Shown in pieces: positions 9,005-18,416 of a stretch of DNA of 64,000 nt; the stretch's first letter is position 1; every line of letters begins with the position of its first letter. Source of the stretch: Actinomycetes bacterium (GTDB lineage: Bacteria; Actinomycetota; Thermoleophilia; Gaiellales; Gaiellaceae). The DNA lies in the NCBI GenBank assembly GCA_026708005.1, contig JAPOVR010000076.1:50064-114063 (forward strand), read 5' to 3'. Under the pieces are notes generated by a model. That model made no database searches. It was given only the letters and a program-made list of their open reading frames with translations, and had not been told where the DNA came from. The position numbers and the translations under genes are program-made.

Positions 9005-11664
9005 CGCGGCTCCCACCACGGGCAACCGAGCGGCTCGACCGCTCCCAGACGGTCGCGTTCACGTTCGAGGGCCGCACCGTGCAAGGCTACGCGGGCGACA
9101 CGATCGGATCAGCGCTGTACGCAGCTGGGCAGCGAATCTTCTCGCGGAGCTTCAAGTACCACCGCCCCCGCGGCCTCCTCTGCTGCAGCGGACATTGCCC
9201 GAACTGCATGATGACCGTCGATGACGTGCCGAACGTGCGCGTGTGCGCCGAGCCCCTGCGTGAGGGCGCAGCGGTCAGGGCGCAGAACGTGATCGGATCG
9301 CTCGAGCGCGATCTCTTGAGCGTCGTCGACAGGGTCGCAGGCCCTTTCATGCCGCCGGGGTTCTATTACAAGACGTTCATTCGCCCGAGACGGTTCTGGC
9401 CGCTCTACGAGAAGCTCTTGCGCGGGGCCGCCGGCCTGGGCCGAGTCGATCCGCACGCGGAACGGACCGGCCGATTCGATACCGAGGATCGCCGCGTGGA
9501 CACGCTGGTCGTCGGCGGAGGCAGAGACGGCCTCAAGGCGTCGATCGCGGCAGCCTCGGGCGGCGAGAGCGTCGCGCTCGTCGATGAGAACCCCGAGGTC
9601 GGTGGCAGCCTGCTGCTGAGCGAGACGGGCGTCTCCCAGGCGCGCAAGCTCTGTGAGCAGGCACGCCGGGCCGGCGTCGACGTCCTCGCGTCGGCTCGAG
9701 CGATCGGGCTGTACGAGGGGAAGCTCGTGCCCGTCGACTGCGGCGAGCTCCTGATCCGGTTTCGTGCAGAGCGCGTCATCGTGGTCGCAGGGACCGCTGA
9801 GCAGCCGCTCGTGTTCCCCGGGAACGACCTCGTCGGAGTCGTGCTCCCGCAGGCGGCACGACGGCTCGTGAACCACTGGGCAGTTCGGCCCGCCGAGAGC
9901 GCCGTCGTCATCACGGCGGACGACACCGGGCTCGAGGCCGTCGAGGATCTGCAGGCGGCTGGCACGAAGATCGTCGCTGTCGTGGATCTCCGGCAGCGGG
10001 AGCCGCGAGCGATCGCCGCCCGCGGCAGGCGTGGAGCCGTCACCGCCGTCGAGATCGACGGTCAGCGCCTGGCCTGCGACCTCGTCGTCGCCTCGGGCAG
10101 CCCACAGCCAAACTACGCGCTGCTCGCCCATGCCGGCGCGAAAGTCGAGCACGACCCCGCCCGAGGCGTGTTCATCCCGACGGAGCTGCCGGCCGGCGTT
10201 GAGTCAGTCGGCGCAGCGGCCGGCCTGATCGGCGCGCCCGCCGTTCCCGCGGCAAGCTACGAGCCCGCCCGCAGGCGGCCGGGCAAGAGCTTCGTGTGCC
10301 TCTGCGAGGACCAGACGACGAAGGATCTCAAGCTCGCGATCAACGAGGGCTTCGACTCGATCGAGCTCTCCAAGCGCTACACCACCGTGACCATGGGCCC
10401 GTGCCAGGGCCGGCTGTGCCACCTCAACTCGATCCGCACGTACGCGGCGGAGACCGCCAGCAGCGAGGCATCGATCGGCACGACAACCGCCAGGCCGCCC
10501 TGGGCGCCGGTGTCGCTCCAGCTGCTGGCCGGGCGCGCGCACGAGCCCGCCCGCCGGACGGCACTGCACCACCGCCACAGGGAGCACGGGGCCGAGATGA
10601 TCTGGACCGGCGAGTGGCGGCGCCCGTATTCCTACGGCGATCCCGCCGGCGAGGCCGCGGTGGTGCACGACGCGGTCGGCCTGATCGACGTGTCGACGCT
10701 CGGCAAGATCCTCGTTGCCGGCCCGGAGGCCGCAGCCTTCCTCGAGCGCATCTACCCGAACCGCTTCGGGAACATGGAGGAGGGCCGCATCCGCTACGGC
10801 GTGCTCACGTCCGATGCCGGCCGAATCATGGACGACGGCACGCTCGCGCGGCTCTCGCCGAACGAGTACTACGTCACGACGACATCGACCGGCGCGGAAG
10901 GCGTCATCGAGTGGTTCGAATGGTGGAACGCCACCTGGCAGCACGACGTCGAGATCATCAACGTCACGAGCGCCCTCGCAGCGGTCAACATCGCCGGCCC
11001 GTCGTCCCGCGAGCTGCTCGGACGGCTTACCGACCTCGACGTCACGGCTGAGGGGTTCAGATACCTCGATGCGAAGAGGGCGTACGTCGCGGGCATCCCG
11101 AGCCTCCTGCTGCGCATCGGCTTCGTCGGCGAGCTCGGCTACGAGGTTCACTTCCCGAGCCCGTATGCAGTCGACTTCTGGAACACGGTGCTCGAGCGCG
11201 GCGCCGACCTCGGGGTCGACGTCTTCGGGCTCGAGGCGCAGCGAATCCTCCGCCTCGAGAAGGCCCATATCATCATCGGGCAGGACACCGACTCGGAGTC
11301 GAACCTCCTAGAAGCGTCGATGCCCTGGATTCTCAAGCTCGACAAAGACGACTTCGTCGGTCGCTGGTCGACTGAGCATGTCGATCGGCGGGGGCTGATG
11401 ACGAGGCTCGTGGGGTTCGAGATGGACGCGGCGCAGCTGCCGCTCGAGGGGGGCCAGATCGTCGAGAACGGTCGAATCGTCGGACGGGTGACCAGCGTGA
11501 GGCGCAGCGAGGCGGTCGGCCGCACCATCGGCCTCGCCTGGGTGCCCGCTGAGAGCGCCCAGGAGGGAGCCGAGATCGACATCCAAGTCGACGGGCGCCC
11601 TGCTCCCGCCACCGTGACGCTGAAGCCGTTCTACGACGCCGAAGGGGAGCGGCTGCGCGCGTGA
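9001..11664 (+). CDS. soxA: Sarcosine oxidase / N-methylglutamate dehydrogenase alpha subunit
   Basis: This protein of 887 residues has the SoxA layout. An N-terminal 2Fe-2S-like domain carries 'CCSGHCPNC' near residues 59-69. An FAD/NAD-binding domain starts near 167, a BFD-like Cys region ('FVCLCEDQT', 'MGPCQGRLCH') lies near 430-475, and an aminomethyltransferase-like (GCV_T) domain runs from about 520 to the end and binds tetrahydrofolate. The protein oxidises the N-methyl group and hands the C1 unit to tetrahydrofolate as methylene-THF. It is somewhat shorter than classical SoxA (about 960-1000). The dinucleotide loop reads 'VVGGGRDGL' where most relatives have GGGPAG, an unusual substitution at a conserved site. 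It overlaps soxD and soxG by 4 bp each. Confidence 0.92.
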   Translation: MTRLPPRATERLDRSQTVAFTFEGRTVQGYAGDTIGSALYAAGQRIFSRSFKYHRPRGLLCCSGHCPNCMMTVDDVPNVRVCAEPLREGAAVRAQNVIGSLERDLLSVVDRVAGPFMPPGFYYKTFIRPRRFWPLYEKLLRGAAGLGRVDPHAERTGRFDTEDRRVDTLVVGGGRDGLKASIAAASGGESVALVDENPEVGGSLLLSETGVSQARKLCEQARRAGVDVLASARAIGLYEGKLVPVDCGELLIRFRAERVIVVAGTAEQPLVFPGNDLVGVVLPQAARRLVNHWAVRPAESAVVITADDTGLEAVEDLQAAGTKIVAVVDLRQREPRAIAARGRRGAVTAVEIDGQRLACDLVVASGSPQPNYALLAHAGAKVEHDPARGVFIPTELPAGVESVGAAAGLIGAPAVPAASYEPARRRPGKSFVCLCEDQTTKDLKLAINEGFDSIELSKRYTTVTMGPCQGRLCHLNSIRTYAAETASSEASIGTTTARPPWAPVSLQLLAGRAHEPARRTALHHRHREHGAEMIWTGEWRRPYSYGDPAGEAAVVHDAVGLIDVSTLGKILVAGPEAAAFLERIYPNRFGNMEEGRIRYGVLTSDAGRIMDDGTLARLSPNEYYVTTTSTGAEGVIEWFEWWNATWQHDVEIINVTSALAAVNIAGPSSRELLGRLTDLDVTAEGFRYLDAKRAYVAGIPSLLLRIGFVGELGYEVHFPSPYAVDFWNTVLERGADLGVDVFGLEAQRILRLEKAHIIIGQDTDSESNLLEASMPWILKLDKDDFVGRWSTEHVDRRGLMTRLVGFEMDAAQLPLEGGQIVENGRIVGRVTSVRRSEAVGRTIGLAWVPAESAQEGAEIDIQVDGRPAPATVTLKPFYDAEGERLRA

Positions 11665-12290
11665 CCGTCGGCGGACTCGACTTCCTCAGTGTCGAGCGCG
11701 CAGAGGCCGCCGGCGAGTTTCGCCTGCTCGCCCGCTCGTCGATGGAGCAACGGCAGCGAGACGCCGAAGCGGTGTTCGCCGAGCGCGACGGCTGGCTCAC
11801 GGCGGTGTCGTTTCCCGAGGAGACGGCGCACCTTGCCAGCGTCGGAATCGCCGACCTCAGCCACCTCGGCAAGCTCGAGATACGGGGTGCCAGCCAGCCG
11901 CCGCTCGACCCCGACGTCGTCTGGTACCAGGTGCATCCCGAGCGCGCCCTGTGCATCTTCCCGCCAGGCCGAGCCGCCGCCCTTCAGCAGGGGCTCGTGC
12001 GCGGCGGCGCGCACGTCATCGACCAGTCGGCCGGTCTCGCGATCCTCGCACTCGTCGGCCCCCATGCCCGCGCCCTCCTGCGACGGCTGACCGACCTCGA
12101 CGAGCTGCCGGCGAGCGGCCACGCCGCACGTGTCCGCGCCGATGTGCTCGACCGCGGCAGCGGCGTCTGGATCGTCTTCGGGCAGGATTACGGCCACTAC
12201 CTCTGGGAGGTCGCCGTCGACGCGGCTGCGCCCTTTGGCGGCGGTCCAATCGGCCTCGACGTCCTCGAGCAGGAGGAGAGCGCCCGGTGA
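11661..12290 (+). CDS. soxG: Sarcosine oxidase / N-methylglutamate dehydrogenase gamma subunit
   Basis: This protein of 209 residues starts at a GTG that overlaps the soxA stop (GTGA). SoxG is a small GCV_T-like subunit of the heterotetramer. 'VGIADLSHLGKLEIRG' near the N-terminus and 'GPHARALLRRLTDLDELP' in the middle fit that family. The length is typical (about 190-210). The C-terminus overlaps the soxB GTG by 4 bp, so soxD, soxA, soxG and soxB form one tightly coupled unit. No defect is visible. Confidence 0.87.
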   Translation: MTVGGLDFLSVERAEAAGEFRLLARSSMEQRQRDAEAVFAERDGWLTAVSFPEETAHLASVGIADLSHLGKLEIRGASQPPLDPDVVWYQVHPERALCIFPPGRAAALQQGLVRGGAHVIDQSAGLAILALVGPHARALLRRLTDLDELPASGHAARVRADVLDRGSGVWIVFGQDYGHYLWEVAVDAAAPFGGGPIGLDVLEQEESAR

Positions 12291-13501
12291 GAGACATCTT
12301 TCTGCGACGGCGCATGTGGCGCCGCCGGCCCGAGCTGCAAAGGAACTACGACGCGGTCATCATCGGCGGCGGCTCCCACGGTCTCGCGACCGCGTACTAC
12401 CTGGCGAAGAACCACGGCCTGACAGACGTGTGCGTGCTCGAGAAGAGCTACATCGGCTCGGGAGCCGCCGGGCGGAACACGACCATCATCCGCTCGAACT
12501 ACCGCACCCCCGAGGGCGCGGAGTTCTACCAGCGGAGCGTCGAGCTCTACGAGCGCCTCTCGGCGGAGCTCGGCTACAACCTCATGTTCTCGCAGATTGG
12601 CCACCTGACCCTGGCGCACACCGAGCGGGCGATGGTAACGATGGCGGAGCGCGCGGAGGTGAACCAGCTGCTCGGCATCAGAAGCCGGGTCGTCGATGCC
12701 TCAGGCGTCAAGGAGCTATGCCCGGAGATCGAGATCGGAGACACCGTGACGTGGCCGATCATGGGCGCCCTCTACCACGAGCCCGGCGGGATCATCCGCC
12801 ACGATGCCGTCGTCTGGGGCTACGCGCGCGGCGCTGATCGGCTCGGGGTCGAGATCCACAACGCCACCGAGGTGACGGGCATCGAGCGCTCGAACGGGAA
12901 GGTCACGGGCGTTCAGACAACCCGCGGTCCGATCGCCTGCGACACGGTTGTCAGCTGCACGGCCGGCTGGTCGACGCTGCTCGCGAACATGGTCGGGGTC
13001 GAGCTGCCGATCTGGACCAGCATTCTCCAAGCCTTCGTGACCGAGCCTGTCAAGCCGTTCCTCGATGTCGTGATCGTGTCCTCCCAGATGCACGTCTACA
13101 TCTCCCAGACCGACCGCGGCGAGTTCCTGATCGGCGCCGAGGTCGAGCCGTACTCGACGTACTCCACCCGCGCGACGTTCCCGTTTCTCGAGTACTCGGC
13201 GCGGCACGTGCTCGAGCTCTTCCCTCAGCTCGGCGGGCTCAAGGTGCTTCGCCAGTGGGCCGGGATCTGTGACATGAGTCCCGACTACAGCCCGATCATG
13301 GGCGTCACCGAGGTCGACGGCTTCATCGTCGACTGCGGCTGGGGTACGTACGGCTTCAAGGCCGCGCCGATCGTCGGCACGACGCTCGCAGAGCTCGTCG
13401 CGGCCGGCACGACGCCCGCGCTGATCGAGCCGTTTGCGCTCGAGCGCTTCTACGACGACCTCCCTGTCTCCGAGCTTGCCGCCGCAGCCGTGAGCCACTG
13501 A
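12287..13501 (+). CDS. soxB: Sarcosine oxidase / N-methylglutamate dehydrogenase beta subunit
   Basis: This protein of 404 residues starts at a GTG inside the soxG stop region; the frame is open far upstream only as an overlap with soxG. It is a DAO-type flavoprotein with 'YDAVIIGGGSHGLATAYYL' at the N-terminal FAD site, 'LYHEPGGIIRHDAV' in the middle and 'VDCGWGTYGFKAAPIVG' near the C-terminus. These are the usual SoxB signatures, and the length is normal. SoxB carries the substrate-oxidising site. In most described loci soxB comes first (B-D-A-G); here it comes last (D-A-G-B). An 83-bp gap separates it from fhs. Confidence 0.92.
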   Translation: MRDIFLRRRMWRRRPELQRNYDAVIIGGGSHGLATAYYLAKNHGLTDVCVLEKSYIGSGAAGRNTTIIRSNYRTPEGAEFYQRSVELYERLSAELGYNLMFSQIGHLTLAHTERAMVTMAERAEVNQLLGIRSRVVDASGVKELCPEIEIGDTVTWPIMGALYHEPGGIIRHDAVVWGYARGADRLGVEIHNATEVTGIERSNGKVTGVQTTRGPIACDTVVSCTAGWSTLLANMVGVELPIWTSILQAFVTEPVKPFLDVVIVSSQMHVYISQTDRGEFLIGAEVEPYSTYSTRATFPFLEYSARHVLELFPQLGGLKVLRQWAGICDMSPDYSPIMGVTEVDGFIVDCGWGTYGFKAAPIVGTTLAELVAAGTTPALIEPFALERFYDDLPVSELAAAAVSH

Positions 13502-13584
13502 GCCGAGCGGTGTGCTCGCCGAGACCCTCCCCGACCGCAACGCGCCATCCCCAGTCCAGCGACAGCCACGAGCAGCGGAGTGAC

Positions 13585-15252
13585 ATGACCAGCAGCGTTC
13601 CCAGCAACCTGGAGATCGCCCAGGACCACGAGCTTGAGTCAATCGCCGATCTCGCCGGCCGATACGGCCTCATACCGACCGACTACGACACGTACGGCCG
13701 CTTCAAAGCGAAGGTCGACCTCGGCGTGCTCGAGCGCCTGGCCGATCGGCCCGACGGCAAGCTCGTGTGCGTCACCGCGATCACCCCGACCAAGGCGGGC
13801 GAGGGCAAGACGACGACATCGGTGTCGCTCACCCAGGGGCTTGGCAAGCTCGGACGCCAGCCGATGCTCTGCCTGCGCGAGCCTTCGCTTGGGCCGGTGT
13901 TCGGGATCAAGGGCGGTGCCGCCGGGGGCGGCTACGCGCAGGTCGTGCCGATGGAGGACCTCAACCTCCACTTCACCGGGGACATCCACGCGATCGGCGC
14001 CGCCAACAACCTGCTGGCCGCCGCGCTCGAGGCGCATCTGCTGCATGGCAACAAGCTCGGCATCGACCCGCTCACGATCGGCTGGCGGCGCTGCCTCGAC
14101 ACGAACGACCGCGCGCTCCGGCAGGTCGCGGTGGGGCTGGGCGGACGGGCCAACGGCTATCCACGGGAGACGGGATTCGACATCACCGCGGCCTCCGAGG
14201 TGATGGCGATCGTCGCGGTTGCCAGCGATCTGCCCGATCTGCGGCGTCGTCTCGGCGCAATCACCGTCGCCTCCACGCACGAGGGCGAGCCGGTGACAGC
14301 TGACGACCTCCAGGCTGCCGGCGCCATGACCGTGATCCTCAAGGAGACGCTGAAGCCGAACCTGATCCAGACGCTCGAGGGGCAAGCCTGCCTGATGCAC
14401 GCGGGGCCGTTTGCCAACATCGCGCACGGCAACAACTCGCTCGTGGCCGACAAGGTCGCGCTCAAGCTTGCCGACATCGTCATCACCGAGAGCGGCTTCG
14501 GATCTGACATGGGCATGGAGAAGTTCCTCGACATCGTGTGCCCGATCGGTGGCCTCGCACCGAGCGCGGTGGTCGTCGTCGCAACCGTCCGGGCGCTCAA
14601 GCACCACGCGGGCGCGCCCGAGGGCGGCCTCGATGCGATCGAGCAGGGCTCGGCAAACCTCGCGCGGCACATCGCGATCGTCAAGCGGTTCGGCCTCGAG
14701 CCGGTCGTTGCCGTCAACCGCCGGCCGGAGGACACCGACGAGGAGTGCGAGCTCGTCCGCCGGCTCGCGCTCGAGCAGGGCGCGTTCGCCGCCGAGCTGA
14801 ACGAGGCGTTCGCGAAGGGAGGCGCCGGCGCGACCGCGCTGGCGGAGGCGGTCGTCGACACGTGCGAGAGGCCGAACACCTTCGCGCCCCTCTACGAGCT
14901 CGACGCGACGATCTCCGAGAAGATCGAGACAGTCGCGACACGCGTCTACGGGGCAGCCGGTGTGAGCTTCCTACCGGCCGCGCTCGACGCGATGCAGACG
15001 CTGGCGGACGGCGGCCTCGACAAGGTGCCGATCTGCATGGCCAAGACGCACCTCTCGCTCAGCCACGACCCGCTTCTCGTCAACGCGCCCGAGGGGTTCA
15101 CCGTGCCCATCCGGGACCTGCGCCCATACACGGGGGCCGGGTGGATCGTGGCCCTCTGCGGAGACATGATGACCATGCCCGGCCTGGGGATCTCGCCCGC
15201 GCTGCAGCAGGTCGATATCGACGAGACGGGCCGGACGGTCGGCCTCTTCTAG
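13585..15252 (+). CDS. fhs: Formate-tetrahydrofolate ligase
   Basis: This protein of 555 residues has the normal length for Fhs. The ATP-binding loop 'TPTKAGEGKTTTSVSLTQG' lies near residues 66-84, followed by 'REPSLGPVFGIKGGAAGGGY' and 'TGDIHAI', all family signatures. The enzyme interconverts formate + ATP + tetrahydrofolate and 10-formyl-tetrahydrofolate. AGCGGAG upstream of the ATG serves as ribosome binding site and fixes the start; the open frame extends upstream without similarity. Placed right after soxB, it probably handles C1 units released on tetrahydrofolate by the SoxA/SoxG domains, running towards formate with ATP gain or towards biosynthesis. Confidence 0.95.
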   Translation: MTSSVPSNLEIAQDHELESIADLAGRYGLIPTDYDTYGRFKAKVDLGVLERLADRPDGKLVCVTAITPTKAGEGKTTTSVSLTQGLGKLGRQPMLCLREPSLGPVFGIKGGAAGGGYAQVVPMEDLNLHFTGDIHAIGAANNLLAAALEAHLLHGNKLGIDPLTIGWRRCLDTNDRALRQVAVGLGGRANGYPRETGFDITAASEVMAIVAVASDLPDLRRRLGAITVASTHEGEPVTADDLQAAGAMTVILKETLKPNLIQTLEGQACLMHAGPFANIAHGNNSLVADKVALKLADIVITESGFGSDMGMEKFLDIVCPIGGLAPSAVVVVATVRALKHHAGAPEGGLDAIEQGSANLARHIAIVKRFGLEPVVAVNRRPEDTDEECELVRRLALEQGAFAAELNEAFAKGGAGATALAEAVVDTCERPNTFAPLYELDATISEKIETVATRVYGAAGVSFLPAALDAMQTLADGGLDKVPICMAKTHLSLSHDPLLVNAPEGFTVPIRDLRPYTGAGWIVALCGDMMTMPGLGISPALQQVDIDETGRTVGLF

Positions 15253-15287
15253 CGCAGGGCGCGTCCCCTCGCGATTGCATGCTGTCA

Positions 15288-15302
15288 GCCCGACGGGCGG
15301 GC
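15288..15302. terminator. Short GC hairpin between convergent fhs and antiporter genes
   Basis: GCCCG at 15288-15292 pairs with CGGGC at 15298-15302 around ACGGG. It lies in the 76-bp gap between two converging genes and could end transcription from both sides. There is no T-tract, so the call is weak. Confidence 0.3.
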
Positions 15303-15328
15303 CTGCACCTGGTCTCCCCCGCTCATGC

Positions 15329-16843
15329 CTAGTCGGGCGGCTCAAAGAGCGCTCGTGCGACGCTGACGTCATCGAGGTCGCCGAGCGCCACCACCTCGTC
15401 CCCGGGCCGGAGCACCTCGTCGCCCTGCGCCTGGACAGGGCGCCCGTCCCTGATGAGGAGGCTGATCCACAGCTCGTCGCCGAGCGGAAGCGACCTGATC
15501 GTTCGGCCGGTCGCCGGGGAGCGTTCCGACACCTCGAATCGGTGGATACTGCGAGGCGCGTGCTGGAAGCGCAGGCCCGCATCCCACGGGTGGTGCGCAA
15601 TCTCTTCCATCGGAACACCGAGCCGTCGTGCCGCGCTTGGCACACTGATGCCCTGGAAGATCACCGAGAAGGCGACCACGACGAAGACGATGCCGTAGAC
15701 GGCCTCGCCCCCCGGCACGTCGCCGAGGAGAACGAAGGCGCCAAGCACGATCGGCACCGCCCCCTTGAGGCCGCTCCACATGATGAAGAGGCGCTCGCCT
15801 GGGCGGAGGCGCGCAGGCAAGAGCAGCAGGCCAGCGACGAGAGGACGAGCCGCGATCGCGAGGATGAGCGCGAGCACGAGACCCTGCACCCACAGGCCGT
15901 CGATGCCCAGCATGCTCAGGTCGATGGTGAGACCGAGCGTGACAAAGACGACGATCTCGGACAGGCCCGCGAGGGAATCGTGGAACCGCGCGATGCGAAC
16001 CTTGTAGGGCGCGGTGATGTCACCGACGAGGACCCCGGCGATGAACACCGCCAGGAAGCCCGACCCGCCTGCGACGGCCGCGGCGGCGTAGATGAGGCCG
16101 GCCGCCGCCAGCGTGCGCAGCGCATAGAACCCCTCGTTCGGGAGGGGGACCCGCTGCATGAGCGGTCTCAGCGCGAAGCCGCCGACGAGGCCGAGCGCGA
16201 GGCCGATGGCCATCTCGATCAGGAACTCTTCCACGATCATCACGACCGTTCCCGCGTCGCTCGTCGCGAACTCGATCAGCCCGACCATCAGCGCGATCGC
16301 GACCGGGTCGTTCGTGCCCGACTCGCCTTGGAGGATCGTCCCTGACCGCCCACGGACCTCCCGATTCCCGAGCACCGAGAACATGACCGCCGGGTCGGTG
16401 GGCGCGAGTGCTGCCCCGATGATCCAGGCGATGATCCAGTCGAAGCCAAACAGGTAGTGGGCGGCCACCGCCAGCAGGCCCGCCGTCGCGAACGTTCCGG
16501 CAATCCCGAGCAGGCCAATCGGGACGCCCGCGGCCTTGAAGCGCCCCCAGCCGACGTGCATGCCGCCGTCGAACAGGATGAGGATCAGGGCAACCGTCGC
16601 GATGCGCTCGACGTCCCTGACCGAGAGGAAGCCGCGCACCGGCTCGGAGAGCTCTGCAGCCAGAACCGCCGCGAGCAGGAAGAGCGCCGGCGCCGGAACG
16701 CGCAGCCGATCGGTGAGCTTCGTCGAGAGGATTGCAATCATCACCCCGCCGGCAGTGACGAGCACGAGCCGCCCGAACTCGACGATCTCTTGGGCTACCT
16801 CGATCTCTGCGAGCATCACCTGTACTCCGTCGATCCGGAACAC
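15329..16843 (-). CDS. CPA1-type sodium or potassium/proton antiporter with C-terminal TrkA-C-like domain (NhaP2-like)
   Basis: This membrane protein of 504 residues has about 12-13 hydrophobic segments between residues 20 and 400, then a soluble tail of about 85 residues. 'ALAPTDPAVMFSVL' and 'GESGTNDPVAIALM' are the ion-site motifs of cation/proton antiporters. The tail ('GDELWISLLIRDGRP', 'VLRPGDEVVALG') looks like a TrkA-C (RCK-C) regulatory domain, as in NhaP2/CvrA. It would exchange K+ or Na+ for H+ at the cytoplasmic membrane. An internal Met ('MLAEIEVAQ', 9 codons in) is an equally good start. It converges with fhs. Confidence 0.85.
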   Translation of the reverse strand: MFRIDGVQVMLAEIEVAQEIVEFGRLVLVTAGGVMIAILSTKLTDRLRVPAPALFLLAAVLAAELSEPVRGFLSVRDVERIATVALILILFDGGMHVGWGRFKAAGVPIGLLGIAGTFATAGLLAVAAHYLFGFDWIIAWIIGAALAPTDPAVMFSVLGNREVRGRSGTILQGESGTNDPVAIALMVGLIEFATSDAGTVVMIVEEFLIEMAIGLALGLVGGFALRPLMQRVPLPNEGFYALRTLAAAGLIYAAAAVAGGSGFLAVFIAGVLVGDITAPYKVRIARFHDSLAGLSEIVVFVTLGLTIDLSMLGIDGLWVQGLVLALILAIAARPLVAGLLLLPARLRPGERLFIMWSGLKGAVPIVLGAFVLLGDVPGGEAVYGIVFVVVAFSVIFQGISVPSAARRLGVPMEEIAHHPWDAGLRFQHAPRSIHRFEVSERSPATGRTIRSLPLGDELWISLLIRDGRPVQAQGDEVLRPGDEVVALGDLDDVSVARALFEPPD

Positions 16844-16911
16844 CGTCGCGGCACGGCGAGCCTCGAAGCCCGGCGAGCCCCAGAGCCCGGAGTCGTGATC
16901 AGCGGGTGATC

Positions 16912-18051
16912 TTAGTCAGCAGGGCGAGCCGGTGACGGACCCTCGGGCAGATCCTCCCGCGGCGAGTCCGCAGTGCCGGCGGCAGCTCCCTCGCGGCCGC
17001 TGCGCGGTGGCACCTCATGCACAGTCAGGGGATCCCCCCGCAGCGGGTCCGCGGTCGTGGTGGCGCTCTCCTCGCCGTCGCTGCGCGGCGGCTCGTCGTG
17101 CACAAGCAGGCGTCGCAGCGCCCGTTTCGTCTTGTCCCGCAGGGGCACCGACGCCGAGGGCTCTCTGGCCTCCGCGGCCTCCACGCGGGCAATCCCGGTC
17201 TCCGAGACGATCTCCGCGCACACGAGCAGCAGGATCGACGTGAGGTACACGAAGACCATGAACGCGACAACTGCGGCCAACGAGCCGTAGACGATGTGGT
17301 AGCTCGCGAAGTTGGCGAGGTAGAACGAGAACCCGATCTTGAGCCCCTCGAACGCGACCGCGGCGAGAAGAGCGCCAGGCCAGATGTCCCTGAACGGCTG
17401 CCGCACGGACGGGATCACCGAGTAGGCGAGCGTGAACACCGCGAAGGAGAGCAGGATCGGAGCCGCCGTTCCCACAGCCCAGCTGAGCGCGTCGGCGCCC
17501 GCCCCGAGCGAGCCAATCTCGTCGTCGGCCTTCTCGCTGAGCCGGCGGACGGCCTGCGTCGTCAAGGTGAGGGCGAGCGAGAGCCCAACCAACACGCCAA
17601 CGCCGAGGACAAGCCCGATGTCGAGGATCTTGCCCCGGAGGAACGGGCGCGGCCGCTGCCCCCAGATCATCGAGAACGACCGTCGAACGGCGCTCATGAC
17701 CGAGCTGGCCGTCCAGACCATCCCAAGGAGGGCCACGAAGCCGATCGCGCTCTGGCCGCTGGAGACGCTTTCGAGCACGCCCGCAACCTCGGCCGTCCCG
17801 CTCTCGTCGAGCGAGATGAGGCGCACGACCTCCTCCAGCGCCCGCTCGCGAAGCGCGTCGTCGCGCAGGACGAGGCCCGCGATCGCAACGAGCACGATCG
17901 CCAGCGGGAACAGCGACAGGAGCACGTGGTAGGAGATCGCCGCCGCCAGCAGCGTGCCGCGGTTCTTCTTGAACTCGTGGCCCGTTCTCGCCACGACCAC
18001 GGCGACGACGCGTGCCTTCCGCGGGAACGCCGCGCTAGCGCGCCCGATCAC
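16912..18051 (-). CDS. YihY/virulence factor BrkB family membrane protein
   Basis: This protein of 379 residues has about six transmembrane segments in residues 30-280, including 'AAAISYHVLLSLFPLAIVLV' near residue 37, typical of the YihY/BrkB family, whose biochemical role is not settled. The last 95 residues are hydrophilic and contain two similar blocks, 'VHDEPPRSDGEE...DPLRGD' and 'VHEVPPRSGREG...DSPRED', which look like an internal tandem duplication. It runs in the same direction as the antiporter downstream, with a 68-bp gap. The start ATG at 18049-18051 lies just after a strong hairpin at 18071-18092. Confidence 0.85.
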   Translation of the reverse strand: MIGRASAAFPRKARVVAVVVARTGHEFKKNRGTLLAAAISYHVLLSLFPLAIVLVAIAGLVLRDDALRERALEEVVRLISLDESGTAEVAGVLESVSSGQSAIGFVALLGMVWTASSVMSAVRRSFSMIWGQRPRPFLRGKILDIGLVLGVGVLVGLSLALTLTTQAVRRLSEKADDEIGSLGAGADALSWAVGTAAPILLSFAVFTLAYSVIPSVRQPFRDIWPGALLAAVAFEGLKIGFSFYLANFASYHIVYGSLAAVVAFMVFVYLTSILLLVCAEIVSETGIARVEAAEAREPSASVPLRDKTKRALRRLLVHDEPPRSDGEESATTTADPLRGDPLTVHEVPPRSGREGAAAGTADSPREDLPEGPSPARPAD

Positions 18052-18416
18052 GCGACCCTCGCTTCAGACTCGCTTCCGCTGCACCGGAAGCGCGAGTGGT
18101 CGACGGCTGCGCTCGGCAGGCTCGCACCGCCGTGTCACGAGCGCATGGCCACACGCTCCGAGGGAACCCGCGACGAGATCGACTGCGACGGTGGCTGCGT
18201 TCATGCCGGCGCTGAATGCGAAGAGGGTACCGATTCAGACCGCGCCCACAGACGCCAGGGGCCCCACGCCAACCGGCGCTCTCGGCCTGCGAGAGCCGCC
18301 GCGGCCTGCAGGAGGCTGCCGGCGCCAGCGAGAGCGCGCGTCCAGCAGCTCTGACCGGGAGACCTCTCGTCGGTTGGCGTGGGCCCTGCGGTTGGCGTGG
18401 GCCCTGCGCGGACGGC
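18052..18416. other. Intergenic gap with a hairpin and a perfect 18-bp tandem duplication
   Basis: No gene was seen. CGCTTCCG at 18071-18078 pairs perfectly with CGGAAGCG at 18085-18092 around a 6-base loop, 20 bp upstream of the YihY gene. It could be a 5' leader hairpin or a terminator for the upstream RimK-like gene. An 18-bp unit starting CGGTTGGCGTGGG is duplicated exactly at 18371-18388 and 18389-18406, next to the RimK-like stop. Confidence 0.5.

Noticed and set aside
13502..13584. Riboswitch or leader upstream of fhs
   Set aside because: The gap is only 83 bp, inside an apparent operon, and shows no recognisable aptamer structure.
17017..18354. 445-codon plus-strand frame opposite the YihY-type gene
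   Set aside because: Its composition (Arg/Glu/His-rich, no folds) is typical of an antisense shadow of a membrane-protein gene.
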